From NCBI RefSeq assembly GCF_048320135.1, contig NZ_CP182947.1:4154001-4218000 (forward strand): a stretch of DNA of 64,000 nucleotides, given 5' to 3'. This document shows positions 41,912-50,872 of the stretch, one piece after another. The notes under the pieces were generated by a model. It did not search any database, was not told the origin of the DNA, and was given only the letters and a program-made list of their open reading frames with translations. The position numbers and the translations under genes are program-made. The DNA is from Ideonella_A sakaiensis_A (lineage in GTDB: Bacteria; Pseudomonadota; Gammaproteobacteria; Burkholderiales; Burkholderiaceae_C). Every line of letters starts with the position of its first letter. Position 1 is the stretch's first letter.

Positions 41912-43951
41912 ATGAGCAGCGGGAGTGCGCGCTACCCTCATGTATTTGCCCCGCTCGACCTCGGATTCATGCGACTGAAGAACCGCATCTTGATGGGGTC
42001 GATGCACACCGGGCTGGAGGAGGCGCCCGACGGCTTCTCGCGCATGGCCGAATATTTCGCCGAGCGTGCGCGCGGCGGCGTCGGCATGATCATCACCGGC
42101 GGTTTCCCGCCGAATGCCGAAGGCGGCGCCGGTGGCGAACTTGCCACGCCGGACGACGCGCGACAGCATTGCCTGATCACCGACACCGTGCACGCTGCCG
42201 ATCCCGAGGTGAAAATCTGCTTGCAGATCCTGCACACCGGGGCGCTGGCGCCGACGCCGGACTGCGTCGCGCCATCTGCAGTCAGGTCGCGAATCGGCCG
42301 GCATACGCCCACCGAGCTTGACGAGGCCGGCATCCAAAAGCAGCTAGCCGATTTCGCCAACTGCGCTGCGCTGGCGCAGGCCGCAGGCTATGACGGCGTG
42401 GAGATCATCGGCTCGGCCGGTTATCTGATCAGCGCCTTCATGGTGCAAAAGACCAATCTGCGCACCGATCAGTGGGGCGGACCCTGGAAGAACCGCATGC
42501 GTTTTGCGGTCGAGGTCGTGCGCCGTGTGCGCGCCGCCGTCGGCGAACGATTCATCGTGATCTTCCGTGTCCCGGCGATGGACATGCTCGAAGGCGGCTT
42601 GGCCTGGGACGAGATCTCCGCCCTGGGCAAGGGCCTGCAGGATGCTGGCGTCAGCATCATCAGCACCCACTTCTGCTGGCATGAGGCGCCGGTCCCGACG
42701 ATTGCGACGATGGTGCCACGAGCCGCTTTTTCGCAGGTCACCGGCAGGCTTCGCAAAGCCGTCGGGGTGCCGGTGATCACCAGCAATCGCATCAACATGC
42801 CCGAAGTCGCCGAGGCGGTGCTGGCACGCGGAGACGCCGACCTGGTGTCGATGGCGCGTCCGATGCTGGCCGATTCACAGTTCGTGCTGAAGGCGGCGCA
42901 GGGCCGCGCGGATGAGATCAACACCTGCATCGCCTGCAACCAGGCCTGCCTCGATCACTATTTCGGAGGCAGCCAGCAGGTCAGCTGCCTTGTCAACCCG
43001 CGCGCCTGCAACGAGACCCTTCTCCAGTACCGTCCGGCGGCGCAGCCCAAGCGCATCGCCGTGGTCGGGGCAGGGCCCGCCGGGCTGGCGGCAGCGGTCG
43101 TTGCGGCCGAGCGCGGCCACCGCGTCACGCTGTTCGAGGCTGGCAGCGAAATTGGCGGCCAGTTCAACCTGGCCAGACGCATTCCCGGCAAGGAGGAGTT
43201 CAGCGAGACGCTGCGCTATTACCGCCGCATGATCGACAAGCTTGGCATTGCGCTGCACCTGAACACCATGGTCGATGCCGAGATGCTGCGCGCCCAGGGT
43301 CATGACGAAGTCGTGGTCGCCACCGGCATCGAGCCTCGCCGACCCGACATCGCGGGCATCGATCACCCCATGGTGATTTCGTATGTCGATGCCATCTTTG
43401 GCCGTCGGCCGATCGGCCGGCGGGTGGTGATCATCGGTGCGGGCGGCATCGGCTTCGACGTCGCAGCACTGCTCGCGCAGACCGGCCCGTCAGCTGCGCT
43501 CGACATCACCGTGTTCGCGCGCGAATGGGGCATCGACTTCGAGAACCACCCGCGCGGCGGTGTAACCGGAATACAGCCCCAGGTGGCGCGTTCCAGACGT
43601 TCGGTGACGCTGCTGCAGCGCAAGGCCGAGGCACTGGGGAAACACCTCGGCCGCACAACCGGCTGGACCCACCGCATCAGTCTCAGTCGACGCGGGGTGC
43701 AGATGGTCGGCGGCGTCGAGTATCTGCAGATCGACGACGCTGGCCTGCATACGCTGGTGAACGGAGAGGTGCGGCTGTTCGAGGCCGACAACATCATCGT
43801 CTGCGCCGGTCAGACGCCGCTACGCAGCGTCTATGACGCGCTCCAGGCCAGTGGGGAGCGTGCGCATCTGGTGGGTGGTGCATTCGAGGCGGTCGAACTC
43901 GATGCGAAGCGTGCCATTGATCAGGCGAGCCGCTTGGCGGCCGAGGTGTGA
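41912..43951 (+). CDS. 2,4-dienoyl-CoA reductase-like flavoenzyme (old yellow enzyme + NAD(P)H domain)
   Basis: This 679-residue FadH-type protein has an N-terminal FMN TIM barrel (residues 10-340; 'LKNRILMGSMHTGLEE', 'GYDGVEIIGSAGYLISAF' and 'STHFCWHEAPVP' supply Tyr/His active-site residues). A 4Fe-4S cluster motif 'CIACNQACLDHYFGGSQQ' plus 'SCLVNPRACNE' follows near residue 345, then FAD/NAD(P) domains starting at 'IAVVGAGPAGLAAAVVA'. It would reduce 2,4-dienoyl-CoA or other conjugated enones. The ATG at 41912 follows GAAGG. It faces the badH-like operon across site C. A paralogue is at 58303. Confidence 0.9.
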   Translation: MSSGSARYPHVFAPLDLGFMRLKNRILMGSMHTGLEEAPDGFSRMAEYFAERARGGVGMIITGGFPPNAEGGAGGELATPDDARQHCLITDTVHAADPEVKICLQILHTGALAPTPDCVAPSAVRSRIGRHTPTELDEAGIQKQLADFANCAALAQAAGYDGVEIIGSAGYLISAFMVQKTNLRTDQWGGPWKNRMRFAVEVVRRVRAAVGERFIVIFRVPAMDMLEGGLAWDEISALGKGLQDAGVSIISTHFCWHEAPVPTIATMVPRAAFSQVTGRLRKAVGVPVITSNRINMPEVAEAVLARGDADLVSMARPMLADSQFVLKAAQGRADEINTCIACNQACLDHYFGGSQQVSCLVNPRACNETLLQYRPAAQPKRIAVVGAGPAGLAAAVVAAERGHRVTLFEAGSEIGGQFNLARRIPGKEEFSETLRYYRRMIDKLGIALHLNTMVDAEMLRAQGHDEVVVATGIEPRRPDIAGIDHPMVISYVDAIFGRRPIGRRVVIIGAGGIGFDVAALLAQTGPSAALDITVFAREWGIDFENHPRGGVTGIQPQVARSRRSVTLLQRKAEALGKHLGRTTGWTHRISLSRRGVQMVGGVEYLQIDDAGLHTLVNGEVRLFEADNIIVCAGQTPLRSVYDALQASGERAHLVGGAFEAVELDAKRAIDQASRLAAEV

Positions 43952-44178
43952 CACGGTGAGCGCAATGGTGGGCGGTCCCGGCGGTCGGCACATCGGCTTG
44001 ACTGCAGCGTGCGACGGCGCGGCGTACGGCTACGGCCGTGGTGCTGCGGCGGCGCGACTTGCAGATCACGCCGGCAGGACCGCTGATGCGCCCTCCTGAG
44101 TGGCAGACTGAGGTGCCGGCTCAACCGGTGTGCTCTCCGGCGCCTAGATTCGCATCGGTGCGACGCGTCTGGTTGAGC

Positions 44179-45045
44179 ATGGCGCCGAACGCACGCGGCG
44201 CATGCTGGATCCTACTTGGAGCCCTGAGCCTGGTGATGATGCATGCACTTGGGAAAGACCTGGGCAAGCGGTACGACCCGATGCAGATGACTTTTTTCCG
44301 CTGCGTGGTCAGCCTGGCCCTTGTATTCCCGTTTGCGATCAGAGGCGGCTTGGCCAAGCTTCGCACCCGGCACCTGAAGATGCACATCGTGCGCTCGTTG
44401 TTCGGGTTGCTGGCCTGGATCGCCGCGTTCTACGCGGTCGCACGCCTGCCGCTCGCCGACTTCACGACGATGAGCTTCTCGATGCCGCTGTTCATCACGC
44501 TGCTCGCCGTTCCGGTACTGGGCGACCGGGGTTCATGGCAACGCTGGCTTGCCACTGTTGTCGGATTCGCCGGGGTCGTGCTCACCGCCCGCCCCGGCGC
44601 CGAATTCCAGCTCGCCACCCTGGTGGCGCTGGCCGGCGCATTTGCAGGCGCCTGTGTGCTGATGGTTGTCAAGAAAACGCCAATGAGCGAAACACCGGTT
44701 GCGATGCTTTTCCATTCGAATCTGATTCTGGCGGTGATGCTGGTGTTGCCGGCACTGGCGGTGTGGCGGACACCTGAACTCGTTGATCTGCTGCTGCTGG
44801 TGCTGGTCGGCTTGTTCGGGATCGGAGCGCAGGCGGGATACATTCTTGCGATGCGTGAAGGCGACGCCTCTGCGCTCGCTCCGTTCGACTATGTTCGCCT
44901 GATCTATGCCGGCCTGATCGGTTTCGTGCTGTTTGCGGAGGTGCCGGATCACTGGTCGCTGCTGGGTGCGGCACTCATCATCGGCAGCACGTTCTACATC
45001 GGTCGACACGAAGGCCGGCTGGCGAGAGCGGCTGCGATCCAGTGA
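44179..45045 (+). CDS. EamA/DMT-family permease
   Basis: This 288-residue protein has about ten membrane segments in two EamA repeats: 'MTFFRCVVSLALVFPFAIRG' near residue 35 and 'APFDYVRLIYAGLIGFVLFAEVPDHWS' in two parts near residues 235-262. It resembles the permease at 3570 ('PLDFTRMMWASLLGFLVFGEIPD'), so the two are related. The start is uncertain: ATG 44179 removes a polar, low-confidence extension, but GTG 44158 is also in frame. It follows the dienoyl-CoA reductase by 227 bp and may be co-regulated. Substrate unknown. Confidence 0.82.
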   Translation: MAPNARGACWILLGALSLVMMHALGKDLGKRYDPMQMTFFRCVVSLALVFPFAIRGGLAKLRTRHLKMHIVRSLFGLLAWIAAFYAVARLPLADFTTMSFSMPLFITLLAVPVLGDRGSWQRWLATVVGFAGVVLTARPGAEFQLATLVALAGAFAGACVLMVVKKTPMSETPVAMLFHSNLILAVMLVLPALAVWRTPELVDLLLLVLVGLFGIGAQAGYILAMREGDASALAPFDYVRLIYAGLIGFVLFAEVPDHWSLLGAALIIGSTFYIGRHEGRLARAAAIQ

Positions 45046-45096
45046 CGTGGCGGGGGTGGCGCTGCGCTTCGTTGGCGCAAACCTGCCATGCCTCGA

Positions 45097-46737
45097 TCAC
45101 GACAGCTGGAAGCCTTCGTAGCCCGATGCGGCCACTTCGGCCAGCTTCTGGCGATAGCGGGGTGCGCCGCCGTTGTAGATCATGTAGCGGATCTTGTCGT
45201 GGCCCTCGACATTGGAGTTGTAGCCGGTAAACCATGATTTGGCCTTGCGCAGCAGCAGGCCCTGATACATCTCCTTGACATGTTCGGTCCACTGCCTCTC
45301 GGCTTCGACCGTCGGCTCCACACGCGTGATGGCACGCTCCATGATCTGCTGAAAAAAGATGGTGGCCCAGTCGACCGCCGATTCAATGCCACGCGGAAAA
45401 TTGGTCGACAACGATGCGCTTTGCGGGCCGGCCAGCATGAACAGATTGGGGAATCCTGACGACTGCATGCCAAGATAGTTGACTGGCCCGTCGCGCCATT
45501 TGTCGCGCAGGTGCTGGCCCGTCGCGTTGATGAAATCGATCTGGTCGAATGCGCCAGTCACGGCGTCGAAACCGGTGGCGTACACGATCAGATCGAGATC
45601 ATGGTGTTGGGCGGTGGTGCGGATTCCGGTCGGCGTCACGCGCTCGATCGGCGTTTTTTCAATGTTGGCCAGATGGACGTTGTTCCGGTTGTACGCCTCG
45701 TAATAGCCGGTTTCCATCGGCACGCGCTGCACCCCGAAGCCGTGGTCCTTCGGGATCAGCTGCTCGGCAATTGCCGGGTCCTTGACCCGCTGGCGGATCT
45801 TGTCGGCGACGAAGGCCGAAAATTGCGCATTCGCGGACTCGTCCATCAGCACGTCGCGGAAGTTGCCCAGCCAGATGCCGAAGCCGGGTGATGCATAGAG
45901 TTTTTCCCAGAAAGCCAGGCGTTCCTCAGCCGGCACGTCGGCCACGCGGCGTCGATCCGGCCCGTGAATGAAGCCGCCCGGCGTGGCGGAGCATTTTTCG
46001 AAGATCTGGTCGTAAGCAGCCCTGATGCTGACCATCTGCGAAGCGGTGATCGGCGTGTTGTGCAATGGAGCGCACCAGTTCGGCCGGCGCTGGAAAACGA
46101 TCAGATCACCCACCTTGTCGGCGATCTCTCCGATCAACTGCACGCCGGTGGCCCCGGTGCCGACGATCCCCACCCGCTTGCCAGCCAGTTCGAGCGGCTC
46201 GCTCGGCCAGTAATAGGTATGAAACGAAGGCCCGAGGAAGCTGTCCATTCCCGCCAGACGTGGCAAGGTGGGCGCTGAAAGCAGCCCGATCGCGGTAAGC
46301 AGGAAGCGGCAGGTCAGCGTGCGCCCACCAGCCAGTTCCAGCGTCCAGATGTTGTTCGCGTCGTCGAACGTCGCCCGCTCGAGCGAGCAGCCAAACTGGA
46401 TATGCTGGCGCAGCTTGAACTTGTCGACCACATGATTCACGTATCGCAGCGTTTCCGGCTGCGCCGCGAAATGCTCCGACCAGTCCCACTCGTCGAGCAG
46501 TTCCTTCGAGAACGAGTAGCCGTAGGTATAGCTTTCCGAGTCGAAGCGGCAGCCCGGGTAGCGGTTCCTGTACCAGGTGCCGCCGACATCGTCGGCACGT
46601 TCAAGCAATGTTACATCGGCACCTGCAAGCAGCAGCTTGTGCAGCTGGTACAGGCCGCACATGCCGGCGCCGATGATGATGAACTGGTGCTGCGGTGCTG
46701 CAGTGCCTGGTGATGCGACTCGCTGGTCTTTGCCCAA
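45097..46737 (-). CDS. Flavin-containing Baeyer-Villiger-type monooxygenase
   Basis: This 546-residue protein has two Rossmann motifs: 'IIIGAGMCGLYQLHKL' near residue 20 (FAD) and 'VGIVGTGATGVQLIGEI' near residue 187 (NADPH). The BVMO fingerprint 'FLGPSFHTYYWP' is near residue 166, and 'GGTWYRNRYPGCRFDSESY' is typical of the cyclohexanone/phenylacetone monooxygenase group. It would insert oxygen next to a ketone to form an ester or lactone, which fits cyclic ketone or steroid-like substrates. The start is TTG at 46737, supported by AGGAG with 7-bp spacing; the longer frame from 46764 lacks one. It appears monocistronic, with operator-like site B upstream. Confidence 0.88.
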   Translation of the reverse strand: MGKDQRVASPGTAAPQHQFIIIGAGMCGLYQLHKLLLAGADVTLLERADDVGGTWYRNRYPGCRFDSESYTYGYSFSKELLDEWDWSEHFAAQPETLRYVNHVVDKFKLRQHIQFGCSLERATFDDANNIWTLELAGGRTLTCRFLLTAIGLLSAPTLPRLAGMDSFLGPSFHTYYWPSEPLELAGKRVGIVGTGATGVQLIGEIADKVGDLIVFQRRPNWCAPLHNTPITASQMVSIRAAYDQIFEKCSATPGGFIHGPDRRRVADVPAEERLAFWEKLYASPGFGIWLGNFRDVLMDESANAQFSAFVADKIRQRVKDPAIAEQLIPKDHGFGVQRVPMETGYYEAYNRNNVHLANIEKTPIERVTPTGIRTTAQHHDLDLIVYATGFDAVTGAFDQIDFINATGQHLRDKWRDGPVNYLGMQSSGFPNLFMLAGPQSASLSTNFPRGIESAVDWATIFFQQIMERAITRVEPTVEAERQWTEHVKEMYQGLLLRKAKSWFTGYNSNVEGHDKIRYMIYNGGAPRYRQKLAEVAASGYEGFQLS

Positions 46738-46800
46738 ATTGTCTCTCCTCGGCCGGGGGCGCAAGCTCGATAGCTCCCCTTTCGGATGTGAATCGGGAGC

Positions 46801-46818
46801 ATACCAAACGTTTGTTTG
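46801..46818 (-). promoter_or_regulatory. Operator-like site B of shared 18-bp motif
   Basis: Read on the minus strand it is CAAACAAACGTTTGGTAT, nearly identical to site A. It contains the perfect palindrome CAAACGTTTG (46805-46814). It lies 64 bp upstream of the BVMO start; a weak -10-like TATGCT (46803-46798) overlaps its end. Confidence 0.65.
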
Positions 46819-47007
46819 TGAGGCTGCCCGGACTATAAATCAGCAGCTCGACCAGCAGCCGGTTGCTGGTTTGCGACGCGCGATTGGAAATGGCCGGAGT
46901 CATGAACTGGACCATCCGTCGCGCCGCGGCAGAGACACTGGCCAGAAGGGCCCGGTCGCAGCTGCCCGGGCGACTCGTGCCGGGGCGCCTCGCGGGCCTC
47001 TATTCAC

Positions 47008-48201
47008 TCAGTCTGCAGGCGGTTGCGGGACGCGCAGCAGGAGCAGCCCGAATAGCAGTGCCGGCGCCGCGATGGTGATGAAAGCGGTGCTGTAGCGCAT
47101 GCCGGATTGCAGCATCAGCGAGAAGATCGGTGGGCCGGCGAGCACGCCGCTGAACGTGACGAACAGGGCCGCGGCGGTGGCGGTGCTGACACCGCCAGGC
47201 GGCGCGCGCCGGGCCACCTCCGCAAGATAGACGCCGTTCCAGCCGATCGCGCTGGCACCGAAGGCGGCGTATACCGTCAGCAGCAGGACGGTTGGCCATT
47301 CGCCGGCGAAGGCGGTTGCCACTGCACAGGCGCCCATCACGCAGCCCATGGCGCCCATCACCCGGCGCGGCTGGCCGCTGCGATCGGCGACAACGCCCGA
47401 AAGCAGGCGACCGGCGATGCCGGCGCCCTGGGTCACCGCGAGCGTCATCCCGGCCTGCACCAGTCCGTAGCCGAGCTCGGATGTCAGGTAGGCAACCAGA
47501 TAGGTGCCCAGGCACAGTTGCAAACCTGCGTAGAAGAACGTGCTGGCGGCCAGGGTCCGGCCGCTGCGGTCAGCCATCGCGATGCGGGCCGGCTCGGCAA
47601 AACTGTCCAGGCTGACAGGCGCCGCCGGCATGCGATCGCTGTCCAGCGGCGTGCGCAGCGGCTGCAGCAATATTGCGAGCAGGGTGCACGCTGCAGCGAC
47701 ACACAATGCCGCCAGGCGCCAGCCGCCCCAGAGGACCAGGGTCGGCAACAGCGCGCCGGCGAGCACGGCGCCCAGCGGCACGCCGGTCTGCTTCAGCGAG
47801 AAGATCTTGGACAGGTGCTGTGGTGGTGAAATCCGGGTCAGGAGATGCGAACTGGCCGGATTCAGCGGCCCATAACCCATACCCAGCACGAGCGCACCAA
47901 TCATCAGGCCCGCCAGATGGCCGGTGACGATGCATGACACACCGACGGCCGCGCTGAGCAGGCACAGCTGGCTCAGTCGCAGCGCGCCCCAGCGTCGCAC
48001 GAGCGCACCGCTGGCCAGTCCGCAGGTCATGCTGGCGCCATATACCAGGGCCACGAACAAACCCACCCAGGCCACCGGTGCACCGATATCGGCTGCCACT
48101 TCCGGGGCAAGCACCGGCAGCGTGACCGAGGCCATCGACAGCAGGGCCTGGGCAGCCAGCAGCGCCGAAACCGGTACCAGTACAACACTCAGGCGGGTCA
48201 T
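47008..48201 (-). CDS. Major facilitator superfamily transporter
   Basis: This 397-residue protein has twelve hydrophobic segments. 'SGALVRRWGALRLSQLCLL' follows TM2, 'GPLNPASSHLLTRISPPQ' lies near residue 113 and 'SLKQTGVPLGAVLAGALLP' near residue 135; the latter and 'GWNGVYLAEVARRAPPGG' near residue 322 are shared with the MFS protein at 29292. It is the last gene of the 11-gene operon starting at 60369, 19 bp after a dehydrogenase gene. Uptake of the substrate of this operon is a likely role, by position. Confidence 0.88.
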   Translation of the reverse strand: MTRLSVVLVPVSALLAAQALLSMASVTLPVLAPEVAADIGAPVAWVGLFVALVYGASMTCGLASGALVRRWGALRLSQLCLLSAAVGVSCIVTGHLAGLMIGALVLGMGYGPLNPASSHLLTRISPPQHLSKIFSLKQTGVPLGAVLAGALLPTLVLWGGWRLAALCVAAACTLLAILLQPLRTPLDSDRMPAAPVSLDSFAEPARIAMADRSGRTLAASTFFYAGLQLCLGTYLVAYLTSELGYGLVQAGMTLAVTQGAGIAGRLLSGVVADRSGQPRRVMGAMGCVMGACAVATAFAGEWPTVLLLTVYAAFGASAIGWNGVYLAEVARRAPPGGVSTATAAALFVTFSGVLAGPPIFSLMLQSGMRYSTAFITIAAPALLFGLLLLRVPQPPAD

Positions 48202-48220
48202 CAGGCTGCGCCGGACTTCG

Positions 48221-49372
48221 TCAGGTGGGGTGCCGCTGGATCAGTTGGCGCGCGATGATCAGACGTTGCATCTCGTTTGTGCCTTCGCCGATCAGCAGCA
48301 ACGGCGCGTCGCGGTAATAACGCTCGACGTCGAATTCGGGTGAGTAGCCGTAGGCGCCGTGGATGCGCATGCATTCGAGTGCGTTGTCCATCGCTGCCTC
48401 GGTAGCGAAATATTTGGCCATGCCGGCTTCCATGTCGCAGCGATCGCCGCGGTCGTAGGCGCTTGCCGCCGACTCCACCAGCAGCCGAGCCGCCTCGACC
48501 CGCGTGCCCATCTCGCCAAGCTTGAGCTGGATTGCCTGATGCTCGCTGATCGGCTTGCCGAAGGTCTTGCGCTGCTGCGCATAAGCCACCGCATCGTGCA
48601 GCGAGGCAGTGGCCACGCCCAGGCCACGCGCGGCGACATTGATGCGGCCCAGTTCGAGCCCGGACAACACCTGCTGCAGGCCGCGGCCCTCGACGCCGCC
48701 GACCAGCCGGTCGGCCGGAACGCGGAAAGCATCGAACTGCAGTTCGCAGGTGTCGATGCCGCGGTAGCCCAGTTTCTTCAGCTTGCGCGTGACGGCGAAG
48801 CCAGGTCCCTTTTCAGCGATGAACAGGCTCATGCCCTTGTGCCGCGGTTCGGCCTGGGGGTCGGTCTTGACCAGCAGCGCCAGACAGCCACCATGCAGGC
48901 TGTTGGTGATCCAGGTCTTGCTGCCGTTGATGACGTAGTGGTCGCCGTCGCGCACGGCACGGGTCCGGATAGCCTGCAGATCGGTGCCGGCATCAGGCTC
49001 GGTCAGGCCGATGCCACCGCGCAACTCGCCGCAGGCGAAGCGCGGCAGCAGGTCGCGCCTTTGCGCCTCGGTGCCGTGGCGCAGCACCGCCGAGGCCATG
49101 ATGAGGTGGGAGTTGATGATCCCGGAGATCGACATCCATACCGCCGCGATGCGCGCCACGATCGCGGCGTAGGTGGCAGTGGACAGGCCCAGGCCACCGT
49201 AGCCGGTCGGGATGATGGCGCCGAAAAGGCCCATCGCCTTCATTTGCTCGACGATCTCGTGTGGGTACTCGTCGGCCTGCTCCAGTCGCTTGACGTGCGG
49301 GCGCACCTCGGTCCTCAGGAAACGGTCGACGGCGTCGAGTATCAGTTGATGCGATTCGGTGTCTTGGGTCAT
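48221..49372 (-). CDS. Acyl-CoA dehydrogenase, MCAD/SCAD-type catalytic base
   Basis: This 383-residue flavoprotein has 'GLTEPDAGTDLQAIRTRA' near residue 120 and 'KTWITNSLHGGCLALLVKT'. The catalytic Glu is in 'LIGEGTNEMQRLIIARQL' near residue 362; the isovaleryl-type position reads 'LELGRINVAARG' without Glu. Length and motifs are standard. ATG 49372 is used, but TTG 49399 (TTGA overlap with the upstream stop codon) is also plausible and would couple it to the MmgE/PrpD gene. Confidence 0.9.
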   Translation of the reverse strand: MTQDTESHQLILDAVDRFLRTEVRPHVKRLEQADEYPHEIVEQMKAMGLFGAIIPTGYGGLGLSTATYAAIVARIAAVWMSISGIINSHLIMASAVLRHGTEAQRRDLLPRFACGELRGGIGLTEPDAGTDLQAIRTRAVRDGDHYVINGSKTWITNSLHGGCLALLVKTDPQAEPRHKGMSLFIAEKGPGFAVTRKLKKLGYRGIDTCELQFDAFRVPADRLVGGVEGRGLQQVLSGLELGRINVAARGLGVATASLHDAVAYAQQRKTFGKPISEHQAIQLKLGEMGTRVEAARLLVESAASAYDRGDRCDMEAGMAKYFATEAAMDNALECMRIHGAYGYSPEFDVERYYRDAPLLLIGEGTNEMQRLIIARQLIQRHPT

Positions 49373-49395
49373 GGGTTCTCGCTTGTGATCGTCGC

Positions 49396-50802
49396 TCAAC
49401 CCAGCCCCCCCAGGCCTTGCTGCAGATCGATTGCGGGCTGGTTGGCGCCGATCGCCAGCACCAGATCGCGCACCTGCAGCGCGCGGGCCGGTGCGGCCAC
49501 GAGTTGCATATTCTCCAGCGCCTTGCGCTGCACGTCCGTATTGCTGATCGGTCGGTCGGCGGCGCCGCGATTGATGTGCTCGCGATGGCGCAACTCGCGC
49601 CCGTCATGCAGCGTCACGATGACTTCGCCAGAATAGTAGGTCGGGAAGGGAGAATCGGGATCGACGGCGTATTCGACCTTCTGTGCCAGCGCCAGCACCG
49701 ACTCTTCGCGCAGCGCCGCGTCGTCGAGTTCGGCCAGTCCGAAGCGGCCGCGTGCCAGTCCGCTGGCCACGGCATAAGGAATGCTGAACTGGGCGTCGTA
49801 GCTGTTCTGGGGCCGTTTCTTCGTGGCGACCGGTTCGCACACCGTTTTCACCACCTCCCGCGGGACCAGCGCGCGCACGCTGGCGATATCGGCCACGCGC
49901 AGGCTGTGGCGCAGGCGCAGGATCGCCGCCGCATCGGCGCAGGCGTGGGTGAAGTGACAGGCCGGCATCGGCTTGATGGTGACCTTGGACAGTTCCCAGA
50001 TCTCCCCCAGGCCGGCGCTGGCCAGGTTCAGGTCGGCGTCCTCGACCAGCGGACCGAGGTAGCTGTTGAATAGTCCGAAGCGGCCTTCATAGGGCCGCTC
50101 CGGACCCTTGAATCCATGCCGCGCCATGGTCGCCGCAGTCAGCCCGGCCACCGCCGCCCAGCCCGGGTGCATGCGCTTGGTCCAGGCCCCGTCCTGCAGG
50201 AATTCCATGCTGCCCGCGGCCATCGACAAGGCGATGCCTTGCGCCATGCTGAGCTGGCGCGCATTGAGGCCGAACAGCCGGCCTGCCACCACCGCGCAGG
50301 CGAAGGCGCCGATCATGCCGGTGGGGTGGAAGCCGACCTGGTGAAAACCGCCGCGCGCAACCGATGCCAGCCGTGTGCCGACCTCGATGCCCGCGACATA
50401 GGCCGCCAGCAGCGCGTCGCCGGCCAGTCCGGCCCGCGCTGCAGCGCCGAGCGCGCATGGAAAGGTGCTCGCGGTGGCATGAATGATGCCGGCGGCATGG
50501 GTGTCGTCGTAGTCGAGACCATGAATCAGGATGCCATTCACCAGCATGGCGTCGCGCATCGTGAGCCTGCTGGTCAGGCCGATCACCGGCGTGTCGCCGG
50601 CGCCGGCCGACAATTCGGTCATGGCCGACAGCGAGCGGTGCGCGAAATCATAGTGAGCGCTGGCATGGGCGATGCCGACGGCGTCGAGGATCAAGTGGCG
50701 TGCTCGCTCAAGCACGTCGGCTGGGATCTGCCGCACGTCAAGCGTGGCGACGAAGTCGGACAAGGTGTCGGAGATCGCGCGGGTGCAGGAAGAGGTTGTC
50801 AT
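49396..50802 (-). CDS. MmgE/PrpD-family protein (2-methylcitrate dehydratase-like)
   Basis: This 468-residue protein has the family landmarks 'LDAVGIAHASAHYDFAHR' near residue 40, 'NGILIHGLDYDDTHAAGIIH' near residue 88 (Asp-Asp-Thr-His motif), 'FHPTGMIGAFACAVVAG' near residue 158 and 'KRMHPGWAAVAGLTAATMA' near residue 208. PrpD dehydrates 2-methylcitrate, but many homologues are hydratases or isomerases of unknown substrate. There are no prpB or prpC genes here, so it is probably recruited for a hydration or dehydration step of this pathway. GAGGAG precedes the ATG with 6-bp spacing. Confidence 0.87.
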   Translation of the reverse strand: MTTSSCTRAISDTLSDFVATLDVRQIPADVLERARHLILDAVGIAHASAHYDFAHRSLSAMTELSAGAGDTPVIGLTSRLTMRDAMLVNGILIHGLDYDDTHAAGIIHATASTFPCALGAAARAGLAGDALLAAYVAGIEVGTRLASVARGGFHQVGFHPTGMIGAFACAVVAGRLFGLNARQLSMAQGIALSMAAGSMEFLQDGAWTKRMHPGWAAVAGLTAATMARHGFKGPERPYEGRFGLFNSYLGPLVEDADLNLASAGLGEIWELSKVTIKPMPACHFTHACADAAAILRLRHSLRVADIASVRALVPREVVKTVCEPVATKKRPQNSYDAQFSIPYAVASGLARGRFGLAELDDAALREESVLALAQKVEYAVDPDSPFPTYYSGEVIVTLHDGRELRHREHINRGAADRPISNTDVQRKALENMQLVAAPARALQVRDLVLAIGANQPAIDLQQGLGGLG

Positions 50803-50872
50803 CGGTACTCCTCGGCAAGTAATCGCTCATCCGGCGCGCGGCATGTTGGCCTATCGGCAACACAGCTTGCCA

